From assembly GCA_037039685.1 (NCBI GenBank), contig JAWNGF010000002.1, positions 6,200,001 through 6,264,000 on the forward strand: a stretch of DNA of 64,000 bases. Direction: 5' to 3'. This DNA is from Ceratobasidium sp. AG-K. Taxonomy: Eukaryota; Basidiomycota; Agaricomycetes; Cantharellales; Ceratobasidiaceae. The position numbers and the translations under genes were made by a program. The notes under the pieces are model-generated. The model made no database searches. It saw only the letters and a program-made list of their open reading frames with translations, and was not told the DNA's origin. Shown in pieces: positions 21,787 to 33,898 of the stretch (position 1 is its first letter; each line of letters starts with the position of its first letter).

Positions 21787-23334
21787 ATGGGATCGATTCA
21801 ACCTGAGCCTCTCCAACTCTGGAGAGACGCCCGACACCAGCTTGATAATGCGCTACAACAATTCACGTCAGCCAGCAAATCTCTCAAAGCCTCCTTGTCC
21901 CGGTCCTCGCTTGAATCGGAGCAACTTGACCGAATCGCTATGGAAATTGACCAATACTTACCCAACATAATGCCCATGATAGAGCAGTTGAATCGAGTGC
22001 GAGCTAACCTGGGGAGCATACGCAATCGATCAGTATCCCTTGTGCGAATCAACAAGCTACCTTTGGAAATATTACTCCACATCCTCAGCTTCACTGTTCA
22101 TGCTCTCGAGCCCCGTACTGCTGATGCTTCCTCGTCCGAGAAAATACAGCACCAAATGTTATCCACTGTAACACATGTATGTGCGCTTTGGCGCTCACAT
22201 GTCGTCCAGGCTTCCTCATTTTGGTCAAAGGTCTATCTGAAATATAATAGCAACATGCATCTTGTGGATTTATGCAATCGAATTAGAATGTGTACCAAGC
22301 GTATTCGGAGCCAACCTTGGATTCTTCATTTTGACGGTGGGCCAATCAGTTCCCGCCCAGACTTAGCGAGGATATATACTCGCCTTCGGGCTTGTATTGG
22401 CAATCTTCGAGAGCTGCGCTTGGTTAACTTTCGCTCTCATGAAATGATCCGACAATTTGTGACGGCTTGGTTGACGGATGGGCGGCCCCAATCAGTCGAT
22501 ACACTATATATTGCAAATACTCAATCCTCTGCAAGCCTAGCCCTAACCGATTTGCCATTTTCTCGAGATCATATCGACTCCTTTGCGCTTTCTATTCGCA
22601 AGCTTTGGCTTCATAAGATATGTTTTGATTGGGACAGTCCAATATACCACAACCTCACCTCCCTAGAGCTCAGTAGTTTGAACATAAGTTTATGCCCAAA
22701 GCTAGACGTGATTATCGGGATTCTTGTCGCTTGCCCCAAGCTTCGCAGCCTTCGACTCTATTATATGTCATTTCTACACGAAGGATCAAACGCTGTGCAA
22801 CCTGTTACTCTATCTGAGCTCTGCTCTCTCAGTCTGGCGGGGGCGGAGCCATGCCTTCTGCTTCCCATGCTGATTACCCCTTCGCGAGATCTACGTGTCA
22901 AGTTAGACTTACATCCTAGGGCCAGTGCGGCTGGCTCTGCTGTCCGGGAATATTTGTCCACTAATGATCCAACGAAACTTCATATCAGGCATCCCCGGAA
23001 TACCGAGGACCTTGTCGAATATCTTGAAGCCGCTCCTAGCTTGGCAGATCTTATCCTGGAGCTAAATCTCGGACCTGCAGACACGATTCTGTCCACTCTT
23101 ATGACAGAGACGAGCAACGAGATCACGCTCAGGTGCCCAAAGCTTTGTGCACTCACCCTAGCAGAGGGTTCCCTCCAGAACGAGACCGTACAGAAAGTGA
23201 TTTCCTATTATCCACATATCCAGAAACTTCGATTGTACTGCTGCTTCTTAGAACCTTTCGATGAGGAATTGCTGTATTGGCTCCAACCGCGCGTCAAGGA
23301 CGTGAAATGCACCACAAAGGTGCCATGGCGCTAG
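21787..23334 (+). CDS. F-box/LRR-like protein, second paralogue
   Basis: Intronless, 515 aa from ATG at 21787. The helical leader (LQLWRDARHQLDNALQQF) is followed by a conserved linker (IRNRSVSLVRINKLPLEIL) that enters the F-box, near residues 85-130, with the HVCALWR motif typical of basidiomycete F-box proteins. The rest shows leucine periodicity as in degenerate leucine-rich repeats, ending in CCFLEPFDEELLYWL. It likely links a substrate to the SCF ubiquitin ligase through Skp1. It is head-to-tail with two paralogues (spacing about 300-350 bp), which shows tandem duplication. Confidence 0.85.
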   Translation: MGSIQPEPLQLWRDARHQLDNALQQFTSASKSLKASLSRSSLESEQLDRIAMEIDQYLPNIMPMIEQLNRVRANLGSIRNRSVSLVRINKLPLEILLHILSFTVHALEPRTADASSSEKIQHQMLSTVTHVCALWRSHVVQASSFWSKVYLKYNSNMHLVDLCNRIRMCTKRIRSQPWILHFDGGPISSRPDLARIYTRLRACIGNLRELRLVNFRSHEMIRQFVTAWLTDGRPQSVDTLYIANTQSSASLALTDLPFSRDHIDSFALSIRKLWLHKICFDWDSPIYHNLTSLELSSLNISLCPKLDVIIGILVACPKLRSLRLYYMSFLHEGSNAVQPVTLSELCSLSLAGAEPCLLLPMLITPSRDLRVKLDLHPRASAAGSAVREYLSTNDPTKLHIRHPRNTEDLVEYLEAAPSLADLILELNLGPADTILSTLMTETSNEITLRCPKLCALTLAEGSLQNETVQKVISYYPHIQKLRLYCCFLEPFDEELLYWLQPRVKDVKCTTKVPWR

Positions 23335-23676
23335 TTGACGAACAGATCTGATGTAGTACGTTGGTCATGATCATTTGTATGCGTTACATTTCGGGTGAAG
23401 GAACTCAGCTCGGTGCAGATGTAGCGCTTGGTTGCATTAGTACTACAAAAATACCAGAAGTTATGACAAACGATATTGTTGACTATGGCGTCCATAAAAG
23501 AATGGTCCTACTCAGGCTTGACTGGTAAGAGAGAATCGATGAGATAAGCAATAATGGTCCGTGCATTGGTGAGGCGCTTGTCTCATGCCGAACGTGATCA
23601 AGCCAAAGACGGCGGTCATCTCGCTTTCAATACACCCCTACAGCTTTAGTGCAACCCCTAAATAAATACTACTCAA

Positions 23677-25227
23677 ATGTGTCTGGACTTCCCTCAGTCA
23701 CTTCAGCGTTGGAAAGATGCTCAGCAACAGCTGGACGACGCAATCCAATGCTGCGTCATGGCCACCAAATCCCTCAATGTCTCTTTGTCTCGCGCCACGG
23801 TGGAGCCAAATGCGTTCGAGAAAGCTGCGGTCGAAATCAATCAGAATTGTAGCATGGATTCGAGAGTCGCGAAACTGTATCAAACACAAGTCACTCTGAG
23901 AAGAATACGCAATAGATCGGTATCTTGTGTACCAATCAACAAGTTACCCTGGGAGATTCTTTTACACATCTTAAATATTTCCATCCATACCGTCCAATCG
24001 CTCGGATCCACCCCATCATATCTCCTTCAACAACGTATGCTGTTCAACATGACCCATGTGTGCGCACTCTGGCGAAAAGTCATTGTGGATACCACTCCAT
24101 TTTGGTCGACGATCTATCTGAAGTATGGAATTAACATTCAACTCACCGGCATGTGCAACCAAACCACAGTTTGTCTGAATCGCGCTCGAACCCACCCACT
24201 CGTATTGCAATTCGACGGCCCCGGGGCCATATCTCGCTCAGATTTAGCGAGGTTACATTCCTGCGTTCGCGCACATCTCAAAAATACCAAAGAGTTACGC
24301 TTGTTGAACATGCAGTCCCACGAAATGGCACAAAAGAATCTTGCGTTTTGGTTAGCAGATGGGAAGCCAGGTTCCGTTCAAACGCTAGCAATTTGGACAA
24401 ATACCAGGATTTCAGGGCAAATAAATCTGGGCAATCTTCCACTTTCCCAAGAACGGATCGACTCGTTCCTACTTCCTATCCAGCACCTCAGACTACACAA
24501 AGTATGCTTCGACTGGGATAGCCGTTTGTTTCACGGCCTTGTTGTACTGAAGCTCACGGATCTTGATGGAGCCGCCTCCCCGAGACTACCCGATATCGTA
24601 AACATCCTCGCAAAATGCCCAAAGCTCCGTAACTTTCAACTCGAAAACGTATTTATTCTGCCTGGCGAGCCAGACTCTCCAGAGCCCATCCTTTTACCCG
24701 AGCTCATATTCCTCAACTTGCACCAAGTGAGCCCTCGAGGGTTATGCTTGCTGCTTCCCATGCTCGCGACCCCATCTACAGAGTTGGGTATGAGAATAGA
24801 CTTGCATCCTGGTACCAGTGAAGCTGGAATCGCCGTTCAAACGTTCCTATCACGTATCGGCCCCCACAAACTATGGATAGATAATACGACGAGCACGGAC
24901 GGGCTGGTCGAATATTTTTCCGCTACCCCAGATCTCACTCATCTGATACTGGACCTAAACTCGGGACCCGGGGACACCCTCCTCGACACTTTGGTTCGGG
25001 ATGTGGACGGCGAACTGATACCCCAATGTCCTAAACTACAGGCGATAACCTTGACCGAGGGCTCGTTGCAAAATGATTCGGTGCGACGCATGATAACGGT
25101 TTATCCTCATATCGAAAAGGTCCGGTTTTTTGCTTGCTTCTTGGAGCCGTTTGAGGAGGAATTACTATATTGGATCAAACCACTTGTCAAGGACGTACGA
25201 TGTAGCTCAAGAGCGATCTGGCAATGA
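23677..25227 (+). CDS. F-box/LRR-like protein, third paralogue
   Basis: Intronless, 516 aa. Leader SLQRWKDAQQQLDDAIQC, then IRNRSVSCVPINKLPWEILL entering the F-box, then MTHVCALWRKV. The LRR-like C-terminal two thirds end in the family signature FLEPFEEELLYWIKP. All parts are co-linear with the neighbour at 21787, with no frame break. Its role is presumably substrate recognition in an SCF ubiquitin ligase; the substrate is unknown. It is the last gene of the F-box array before the divergently oriented protease array begins. Confidence 0.85.
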   Translation: MCLDFPQSLQRWKDAQQQLDDAIQCCVMATKSLNVSLSRATVEPNAFEKAAVEINQNCSMDSRVAKLYQTQVTLRRIRNRSVSCVPINKLPWEILLHILNISIHTVQSLGSTPSYLLQQRMLFNMTHVCALWRKVIVDTTPFWSTIYLKYGINIQLTGMCNQTTVCLNRARTHPLVLQFDGPGAISRSDLARLHSCVRAHLKNTKELRLLNMQSHEMAQKNLAFWLADGKPGSVQTLAIWTNTRISGQINLGNLPLSQERIDSFLLPIQHLRLHKVCFDWDSRLFHGLVVLKLTDLDGAASPRLPDIVNILAKCPKLRNFQLENVFILPGEPDSPEPILLPELIFLNLHQVSPRGLCLLLPMLATPSTELGMRIDLHPGTSEAGIAVQTFLSRIGPHKLWIDNTTSTDGLVEYFSATPDLTHLILDLNSGPGDTLLDTLVRDVDGELIPQCPKLQAITLTEGSLQNDSVRRMITVYPHIEKVRFFACFLEPFEEELLYWIKPLVKDVRCSSRAIWQ

Positions 25228-25432
25228 AGAAATATCAATAGATTGTATCATTCATTGACCTTGCAACTCCACCATGATCAGCAGCGAGTGGAGGAAATCG
25301 AACATTCCGAGCAATCATCGGTTTTAACAAAAGTGAAACAAGCGAATTCATTCATTTTCGAAACTACAGTTTCAGTTGTGGGACACGTAACATCTAGCCA
25401 ACCAAAATTCCAAGCAACCTTCGGCCAGCTTT

Positions 25433-26962
25433 TTACCAGCGCTGAGCGAGGAGGTTGGTCGTGCCCGAAGGAGCACCAGTGACCACGGCCACAGCATGCG
25501 ACTTGAGGCTGGCGCTGAGGCTCGCGGGGGTGACGCTGCCATAATCGCCGAGCGCAACAGCAAGGTAACCAGCGACGCGGGGACTGCATATATCCGCAAA
25601 AATTAGCATATATTTGAATTTTGTTAGTGAAGATGTACTCACGTAGCCATGGAAGTACCAGAGATGGTGTTGGTCGCGGTCGTGCTTCCGATCCAGGCGC
25701 TGAGGACGTTGACACCGAGAGCCCAGACGTCGAGGACGGAACCATAGTTGGAGAACGACGCCTTGCGGTTGCTCGAGTCGACGGCACCGACAGTGTTGGC
25801 GGCAGCAACACGGGCAGGGCTGGTGTTGGCAGCATCGACGTTGCTGTTTCCGGCGGCGATGGAGAAGTGGACGCCAGAGCTGATGGCGCTGCTGATGGCC
25901 GAGTCGAGGGCAGTGTTGGCGGAGCCACCGAGGGACATAGTCGCGACGGCGGGGCTGGAACCCTTGTTGGAGACGACCCAGTTGACTCCGGCAATGATGT
26001 CAGAGTAGGCACCGGAGCCAGCGTCGGACAAGACTGTAGGGAATAATGAGTCGGCAGTCCAGCCCCGAGCCGTGTTGCTTACCCTTGATGGCGACAATCT
26101 TGGCCGAGGTCGCGACACCATAGGTGGTGCCGACAGCAGTACCGGCGGTGTCTAGCAGGATCTTATGCGTTAATATCGAGGATTTCCGAAGTACCTTCAT
26201 GCACTCACGAGTTCCGTGGCCGTTTCCGTCAGCGTTGGCATACTAATAAATTATCGTTATTAAGGCGGCTTAAAGTTTGTATCATTTATACTTACACCGC
26301 CAAAGGTCGCACCCCAGGACGCACGTCCGCCGAAGGTCGAGTGTGCGGTGTATATACCCTAGAATAGGATGAGTTGCTTGAATTACACAAGACTTAAGAA
26401 TGCCCACTTACAGTATCAATGCCGTAGACGACAACGCCTGAACCGTTAGCACGCTTGGTCAGTTGTTGAGGGGCCTCCTGAGCCTCAGAAGCCATGCGCT
26501 TGAGGGCCTCGGCCTCGTCACCTTGTCTATACGATAGCATTAGTTCCGACTAAATTTATTAATAAATATATGTTACTTACTCGTACTGGATAGTGAAGAT
26601 ACCATCCTCGATGATATACTCAACGTCCTTGGACTGGCGGACATAGTCGAGGTCCTTGCCCTTGAGAGTGGCAGCGTAGCCCTGGAAGACGCTCTCATAC
26701 TTGTACTCGATGTTGGAGCCAGCGGTCGAGGCCGCGAGGAGAGCGGTCAAGTGAGCATTCTTGGAAACGCCATCCTTGAGCTTGCTAAATTCAAATAATT
26801 ATTAGTACCACGCTCTGCGACGATGAGAAATTGAGATACGCACATGATGTAGGAGTTGGCCTTGACTGGGCCAGCGTGCTTGCCAATGGGGATGTTGGCT
26901 GGGGCACCGAGAGCGGGGAGGAGAACTGCGAGGGCAGCGACGGAGAAGAATGCAGCGCGCAT
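25433..26962 (-). CDS. Secreted subtilisin-like serine protease (proteinase K type), copy A
   Basis: Starts at ATG 26962 with a signal peptide (MRAAFFSVAALAVLLPALGA). An inhibitor I9 propeptide follows (KYESVFQGYAATLKGKDL), then the S8 catalytic domain with all three triad motifs: Asp in VVVYGIDTG, His in DGNGHGTH (split by an intron after HGT) and Ser in SGTSMATP. The oxyanion Asn is in AAGNSN. It has several short introns, including one between the T and G of the Asp motif. It ends LLAQRW. The enzyme would be secreted as a zymogen, self-cleave and degrade extracellular protein. It is the most complete of eight tandem copies. A TATA box lies about 100 bp upstream. Confidence 0.93.
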
Positions 26963-27060
26963 AATGAACGAAGGTACGGAGACTGGCTGGTGAGGCGAGG
27001 CTGGGTCACTGCAAGTGTAGCTGATACAACTGCTTGAGGATTGACGGTCGGCCCAGCGCC

Positions 27061-27068
27061 GTTTTATA
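27061..27068 (-). promoter_or_regulatory. TATA box of subtilase copy A
   Basis: The bases TATAAAAC on the minus strand, 99 nt upstream of the copy A start codon. Copies C and H have a TATA box in a similar place. Confidence 0.65.
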
Positions 27069-28689
27069 ATCTCCCCCAACCACAGGTGCTCTGAATACTG
27101 CTCGCGCTCCTGTCGGGCTTGCGACCACTACAATTCTAAGAATAGGTTATCTGGGAAGTTGCAGCAATGAATGAGAATTGAGCGCATGTGGACGAGTGGC
27201 TGACGTGCTCATTCCTAGCCGGAAGACTTCGCACGCATGCGCTCGCGGGCGGATCGGGAGCATTCAGATACCATATACCGCGTTTGTCAGTTTAAACCAA
27301 AATGAACAGAACCATCTGCCGGGCAGATGAGCACATCTCAGACAGACGGAAGCCAAAACGCCAACGTGATAGGAGGCATTCTCATCATTGGCATGTGTAT
27401 CCTTTGGCTTGGCGGATAAATCATTCCCAGATAAGACGCAATCGCGTAACCGCGACTTCGCAAACAAGCGTTCTGGGATTCTTGATATTCGCGAAGACCG
27501 GCGGAGAGAGCCGAGGAGGTTCCGTCTGATGTCACATGGTGAGCGTGACAGGCAGTACCCGGGCAGTGGGAATGTCACATAGGTGCTCAAGCACTGAGAC
27601 GGTGCTGCCTCGCGTGCTTCTCTCGATGTCGAGGTTCAGAGTATAGGTGGCGATTGCTTATGGCGTAAGCAGGGACCTGATATGACATTTGTGACTGTTT
27701 TGCCACCGTCGCCACCTAACCTGCGAAATTACTTGCTCCCCGAGTCTAATCCTACCGGGTCCCCAACTGTGCTTATATGATGTGGAATGAGTGCATCACC
27801 AGTCGCAGAGGCCACATGGCCCCTCGCCAACTGACAACGCAATAGACCTCTCCACTTGAGTAGGTCCAACATTACCACTGTAGCCTGATCAACAGCTCTT
27901 TGTTGAGTATCGTTGTGAATGGATGCGTCGGATCTTGAGAACCCTGAGAAGGAGGAAATAAATTCTGTCGAACGAGAAGACCTCTGCACGTATGCGGTCG
28001 GGAGTTAAGGTTCGATATCCAAAGGGGCAGCTACCCACGCAGACAAGGAGTTTTGGTTGCGTCGGCCCTGTATTAATGACGCTGCTCCAACAAAGGAACT
28101 TTGGTCTCTCGGACTACCCCATACTTGTTCTTTGAATGCGCATCGGGATTGCTTCCGTCAACTCACAGGCAAACTAACAATGGCCAATTATCAGAAACGA
28201 ATTTAGTACAACATGAGCGAATGACCAAACCAGGAGATCCTGTGAGTAATGCCAATTTACCATTGCTTCGCGAGGCGGTTGGTTGACAAACAGACTCCAG
28301 TAACTACAGGCTCAGTTTTACCCCTGAGGGCTTTACTGGGCTGACCAGGAGCCTTGTTCCCGTCCCTGCTAATGGCGACTGCGAGCATTCCAGCTACACA
28401 CGGGCTGGGACATGAGACGATGTTAGCAACAGTTTGCTATATGATCATTGACGATTGAGGAACAAAGGTCTGGTTGAGAAATTCGCATACAGCACACTGC
28501 GAGCGTGGCGAATAACACCCAGGTACTACAGTAGCGACAATATCACAAGCGCGCACAAGCGCGAAAACAGTCGCGTTTTTTTTTGTATTTATTCGTTATC
28601 CAAGTTGAGGACAAAGGGTGAGTGTCCACATGACATTATGTAAGGATAACCTTGGGGGACGTGTCGGTAAAAGTTTGACGGCGTGGCTA

Positions 28690-28800
28690 CCAGCAACCCA
28701 CACCAAATCCTATTGGGCGCCAATTTTTATGGAATATGGCGGGAATATAATTGATTGTATCCGAGAGACAAAGACTCTGTGCACACGCATCCCAAGACTA
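28690..28800 (+). pseudogene. Possible F-box gene relic
   Basis: An open stretch reads THTKSYWAPIFMEYGGNI followed by a Cys/Arg pattern, recalling the block FWS-x-I/V-YLKY-x-x-N shared by the three F-box paralogues at 20-25 kb, at the position just after the F-box. Nothing recognisable flanks it. The resemblance is weak and may be chance. Confidence 0.3.
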
Positions 28801-29367
28801 TTTTGGCATCGGAGGAATAAACAATTAGAAAAAATAAAGCAGGTCGTCGTGTGGTTCTCTGAAGGTTGAGCCCCAGAGCTCTAGTGGCGGGAGCCTACTA
28901 TGTATGAGTAGAGTCTCTGTAGCTGCCTGCCACCCTTACCGCCTGGCGCATGAGCTCGTATACTTTACTTCTGTCGGGTTCTTTCAATTAACCAACTCGC
29001 ATTCTATTCGGGAGAATTGAGGTGCGACGGAACTTGCTCAGAGCGCCGACTTTCATCAGAATGTAGCAGATGATGTCGCGGCGAGTTGCTTACAAAAAGG
29101 GGGAAGCGGTGATTCAAGTATTACCGCACCTAGATTGACCGCCATTCTGGGATTAGAGTATTTCCTGAGTTTCTGTGAACAGACCTTATCGGGGACATTG
29201 TTCAAACCAGCCCAGCATGCATACACACAGCTTTTTGAACAATAGTATTTCGCAAGAAGCATCCCGGAACTGGTAAATTAGAGTTAAACCGAGAGGTATG
29301 CATGATGGACGGTGAATACGAGAAACAGAAGATAGCAGAGGGGAGGGGGGCGTGCAATCTCGCATCT

Positions 29368-30939
29368 TTACCAGGAAACAGCGCGCAAGTTCGTGGTTGG
29401 GCTCAATATCATGGGGAGCCTATCCTCAAGAGTAAACTTCACATCCGGCTTGGCATGAGCAATGAGATCCTTGGACAGAGCTGCAGGGGTCTTTTGCCCA
29501 TAGCGACTAAGAGCCACAGCCAACATGCCAGCGACCTGAGGCCTACATCGTTCTGTTAGTCAATCCTCTAGTCCTGAAATACAAACCACTCACGTTGCCA
29601 TTGAAGTGCCAGAAATCGTATTCGTGCGGTCAGGGTTGCCAATCCACGCACTTGTGACGTCGACCCCAAGCGCCCAAACATCGAGAACCTTGCCATAATT
29701 GGAGAAAGACGCCTTCTGGTTGTTCGAGTCGATCGCACCGATGGTGTTCGCCGATTCGACCCGCGCCGGGCTGAAATGCTTGGCATCCTGGTTGGAGTTA
29801 CCAGCCGCAACAGTGGCATGAATTCCTGCGCTGATGACGCGTGCTACCGCCGAGTCCAACGCAGCCGAAACGCCACTACCCAATGACATTGTCGCGATAG
29901 AGGGTTTGCCATGAGACTGGACATCTCTTTGAACGAAGTCCAAACCTGCAATGATATCGCTAATAGCCCCGGACCCGGCATCCGACAGCACTACGGTGAC
30001 GCCTTAGTCTGGCCATCTGGGTGACACTTGGGGCTCAAACACCTACCTTTGACGGCTATGATATTGGCGCCTGTGGCCAGGCCAAAACCTTTACCGACAA
30101 CTGTAGCAGCTGTGTCTGTGCCCGACTGGTCAATCACGCATGCAACGGCATCGTCTTACGGTGGATATCTACTTACGGGTCCCATGGCCGTTTCCGTCCT
30201 TTTCCTCGTACTGGTTCAGTGAAGGGGAGATCAAGATCCTGACAGACTTTCGAGTCGATGAACACTCACGCCGCCAAAAGTTGCGCCCCAAGAGGCACGT
30301 CCGCCGAAACAATTGTGTTGAGTGTAGATGCCCTAATCAAGTATCAGCACATGTACAGAACCATCGAGCTACTTCTTTCTACCGTGTCGATCCCATAAAC
30401 GACAACGCCCTCCCCGTTACCTCCCCCGCCCGTACGGGCAACTACAGGCGAGGCAGTCGAGGGCTCCGCCAGATTGTCACCGTACGACAGTCCGTCAATG
30501 CCTTGTCTGCGTACGGGCGTCAACGCGAGACCAGCGGCCAGGTCCGACGAAACTTACTCGTACGAAATGGACACGATTTGGTTTGGCTCGATGGACTCAA
30601 CACCTCCCAAGGTCTGAACCCAGGTGAGAATGTCGGCCTTGGCAATGCGCGCAGCGACACCGTTGAGAACGTCGTACTCGTAGGTGAGTGAGGACTCAGA
30701 ACTGGATTCAGCGAACCTCTGCTTCATCGCAGCGACGACAGAGGATTTGGACTCTGCATCCTTGAACGTACTGGGAGGACGATAAGCTGTAAGTCTACGA
30801 CACAGAAGGAACCCAGGGCTTACATAATATATGAGTCTTGTTTATAGGGACCAGCATGCTTGGTGATTGGAATGAGAGTGGGTGCGCCGAGTGCAGGAAC
30901 GACGACAGAGAGGAGGGAGAGAACGAATGACGAGCGCAT
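29368..30939 (-). CDS. Secreted subtilisin-like protease, copy B
   Basis: ATG at 30939 with a signal peptide (MRSSFVLSLLSVVVPALGA). The I9 propeptide contains YEYDVLNGVAARI, and the S8 domain has Asp in VVVYGIDTG, His in DGNGHGTH, the oxyanion Asn in AAGNSN and Ser in SGTSMATP. Exons join without frame breaks, using short introns at the same places as copy A. The C-terminus is longer than in its neighbours: after IAHAKP an insertion of around ten residues (VKFTLEDRLPMILSP) precedes TTNL. Stop at 29368-29370. It is probably an active extracellular protease. Confidence 0.88.
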
Positions 30940-31598
30940 ACTGTACTTATCAAAGAACGAGAGGACTACAAACGCCAAAGCAGAGGGATGAGTTCTTGCG
31001 ACAGACCCACCCTCATCTTATATTTGAAAGTCTGCCACAGGGCGGGTCGATTGTGCCGCATTGTTCGCCGACCTCGGTATACGGTATAGAAACGGTCAAG
31101 CACGAACACCGCCGCTCCGGAACGCCGCCTATACACAATAGAATATGCCCGTGGGTGATTGGACCTAAGCTGACATCGAAGTGATGGCTTGTTCGTTTAG
31201 CGTACGACTGATGCCAACTAAGGATACATTGTGACATTTGGATCCGATCCGGAGCAAGGGTGGCCTCATCGGATCTGGGGGCGTTGATCACTCTGTGCTG
31301 GGTAAATGCCATTTAGCAAAAGCTGAAAGTTGTCTGGTTCAGTGACTGTATGCCCGAAGTATTAGAAGCCAATACTTGTATCAGCAGCCAGAGCAGACTA
31401 CCAAACAATAATTCCACGCAAATAGTCCCCGGACAATGAGACGGAATAGAAGCTTTGAAGCCAACTCGGAGATAGAATTGACAGAGTTGTAGGATACAAA
31501 CGTAATAAGGATGGAAAATAGGCAAGCTTGCATTATTGGTAACAGGAAAGCAGAGCTTCTACCCGGCAGAAAAACCAGGCACATCGGCACCGAGCGAT

Positions 31599-33151
31599 TT
31601 ACCACGGGTAGGCACGCAAATTGTTCGATGATGTTTTGGCGAGCAGGTCTGTAGTTGCGAACGTGACTTCTGGTTTGGCGTGAGCCTTCATACCTGACTT
31701 GCGGCCTCGGGATCCATCGGGCCCTCCTTTCCAAGTGCGACAGCGAGGATACCTGCTACATACGGTCTACAATGCACAATAAGCTCAACGGACTACGCGG
31801 AGTGCATGACACTCACGTCGCCATAGATGTACCGGACGCCACGAACGTAGAATCGGGATCTGTGATCCAGGCACTCTTGATGTTTACGCCAGGAGCCCAA
31901 ACGTCAATCAACCTTCCATAGTTGGAGAACGAAGCTTTCTCATTCTTCGAGTCGACCGCGCCGATGGTATTGGCTGACTCGACATTGGCCGGAGAGGTCT
32001 TTTCCGCCGGCAGGTTGTCGTTACCAGCCGCTACAGTGAAATGAAGCCCGCCAGCAATGGCAGCCGCCACCGCCTTGCCAAGAGCGTCGTTTGGTGTTCC
32101 AACCCTCCTAATGACATGGTAGCAACAGCCCTGTCCGTCCCAGACTCCTTGAAGTGTTTGAAGGACCAGTCTACCCCTGCTGTGACGTCCGAGATAGCAC
32201 CAGAACCTTCATCGCCCAGCACTAAGGCAAACGCTTCAGCAAATGTATAGAGCAAGAATTGGGTGCTTACCCTTCACCGCGAAGATATTCGCCTTAAAGG
32301 CAATGCCATAAGTTTCGCCGACTGCAGTGCCTGCAGTATCTGCTCCAAAATGATCAGCACTGAATCACTAGCGTTGCAGGTGCGAATCGACTCACGAGTA
32401 CCATGGCCGTTCCCATCCTTGTCTGCGTACTGGTATAATCATTAGCACCTCTTGGTCTCAGCCATTGATCAAAGCAACTCACTCCACCAAATGTTGCACC
32501 CCAGGATGCGCGCCCACCGAAGCAATTGTGCTCAGTGTAGATACCCTATCCGAGGATTAATATGGGTACTCGGAGGTTAAGGTCACTTGCGCTTACTGTG
32601 TCAATACCGTAGACATTAACTCCTTGGCCTCCTTCGTTGCCTCCGTCAGTGCGGACCACCACAGGCGCTGCAGGCGCACCCCCCATCCCATCGCCAACGG
32701 TCGACAAGCCATCGAAGCCCGCCCTACAGCCCAATGAGTGAGATGCTAAACCCCAAGCCAGATGTGACTTACTCGTAGTTAATTGACATGATTTGATCTT
32801 GCTCGATTGATTGAATGCCAGATAGGGCCCGGACCCAGGATACGGTCTCTGTTTTGTCGAGAACCGCCGCGACACCATCGAATAGAGCATAATCATAAGT
32901 GAGCGCCGATTGAGAGCCAGGCTCGGCAAACTTCTGCTTCAGCGCCTCAACAGCCGCAGACTTGGACGGTCCATCCTTGAATGTGCTACGACAACGTCAG
33001 CGTCAGGTTGAAGGAGATAACAGCGTTGCAAACTTACATGATATATGAGTCTTGTTTGTAGGGACCGGCACGTTTGGTAATAGGAATGGGTTGGTGCGCC
33101 GAGCGCGGGGACAATGACAGCGAGAGCGGAAAGAATGAATGCCGAGCGCAT
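31599..33151 (-). pseudogene. Subtilisin-like protease, copy C, frame-broken
   Basis: ATG at 33151 starts a good signal peptide (MRSAFILSALAVIVPALGA), and the triad motifs are readable (Ser motif SGTSMAT). Three frame changes interrupt it relative to copies A and B: just after the signal peptide near 33085, after MSLGG near 32100, and near 31675 in the C-terminal helix. Each is a one-base or equivalent change with no intron to explain it. A TATA box (33218-33225) remains. It reads as a recent pseudogene, or as an intact gene carrying assembly indels. Confidence 0.8.
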
Positions 33152-33217
33152 GTTGGTCAATAAACGAACTAGTTCGAGTGTCTGAGAGACTGGTGTCCTC
33201 GGAGCGACACGTCCAGC

Positions 33218-33225
33218 GTTTTATA
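33218..33225 (-). promoter_or_regulatory. TATA box of subtilase copy C
   Basis: TATAAAAC on the minus strand, 67 nt upstream of the copy C start codon; the octamer is identical to that of copy A. Confidence 0.6.
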
Positions 33226-33898
33226 CGCTCACGGGGTCCTTGAATCTCTCAAGCTGAACATCATAGCTCGCGGATGGCGACGTAAAGATCGTCAAGAACG
33301 GCCGTCACCCCGCCGAAGATCGCGATTCTTGGGACGCCAGAACTAGCTCTGCTCGGCATTGAACGCGGTTTTTGCCTGATAAAGATAAAGTACAATAGCT
33401 GTGCTCAACTTCTGTGTCAAGTGGATTTCATACATCCTGTCAGCGAAGAGCACGGTCATGGGAATCTGTCAAAATCGAAGCGCCGGATCAAATCGCACGG
33501 GTCCGGAGCCGAAACGAATCCCATCACGAGAATGATAATATTCTGGCTGAATGCGCAAGTTTCACAATTAGATTTCGCTCTCGCTTCCATGTACGGATCT
33601 ATCAACGTTGGGGGCCTCTGTGCGAGCATTGTGCCTCAAATAGAGGTAATTACTATTGACAATACAGCGTACTTTGAGTGCAATATTACGTGGGGGTCGA
33701 TATGTAGGAGCGTGCATGGAATGCAAGGCATCCGATGCTTTGATTTCATCGTCACAAAGCGCAGGGCTCATCATTTATCACAATGTGTTGGTTGGATCTC
33801 ACAGCTCAGTTGTGAATTTAAATTATACATAAATACACAACGCCCGATGATAATGCACGGATACCAGAGATAACTCGGGTATAACGAAGGTAGGCTAT

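Larger units (their letters stand above)
26963..29367. other. Long intergenic region between subtilase copies A and B
   Basis: About 2.4 kb without a supported gene, much longer than the other gaps in the array (about 450-750 bp). It carries the copy A promoter and a faint F-box-like relic near 28690-28800, so a gene may have been lost here. Confidence 0.4.

Noticed and set aside
25621..26046. Plus-strand open frames (up to 141 codons) across the subtilase array
   Set aside because: They are antisense shadows of the conserved catalytic exon and recur at the same place opposite copy H (42387-43106).
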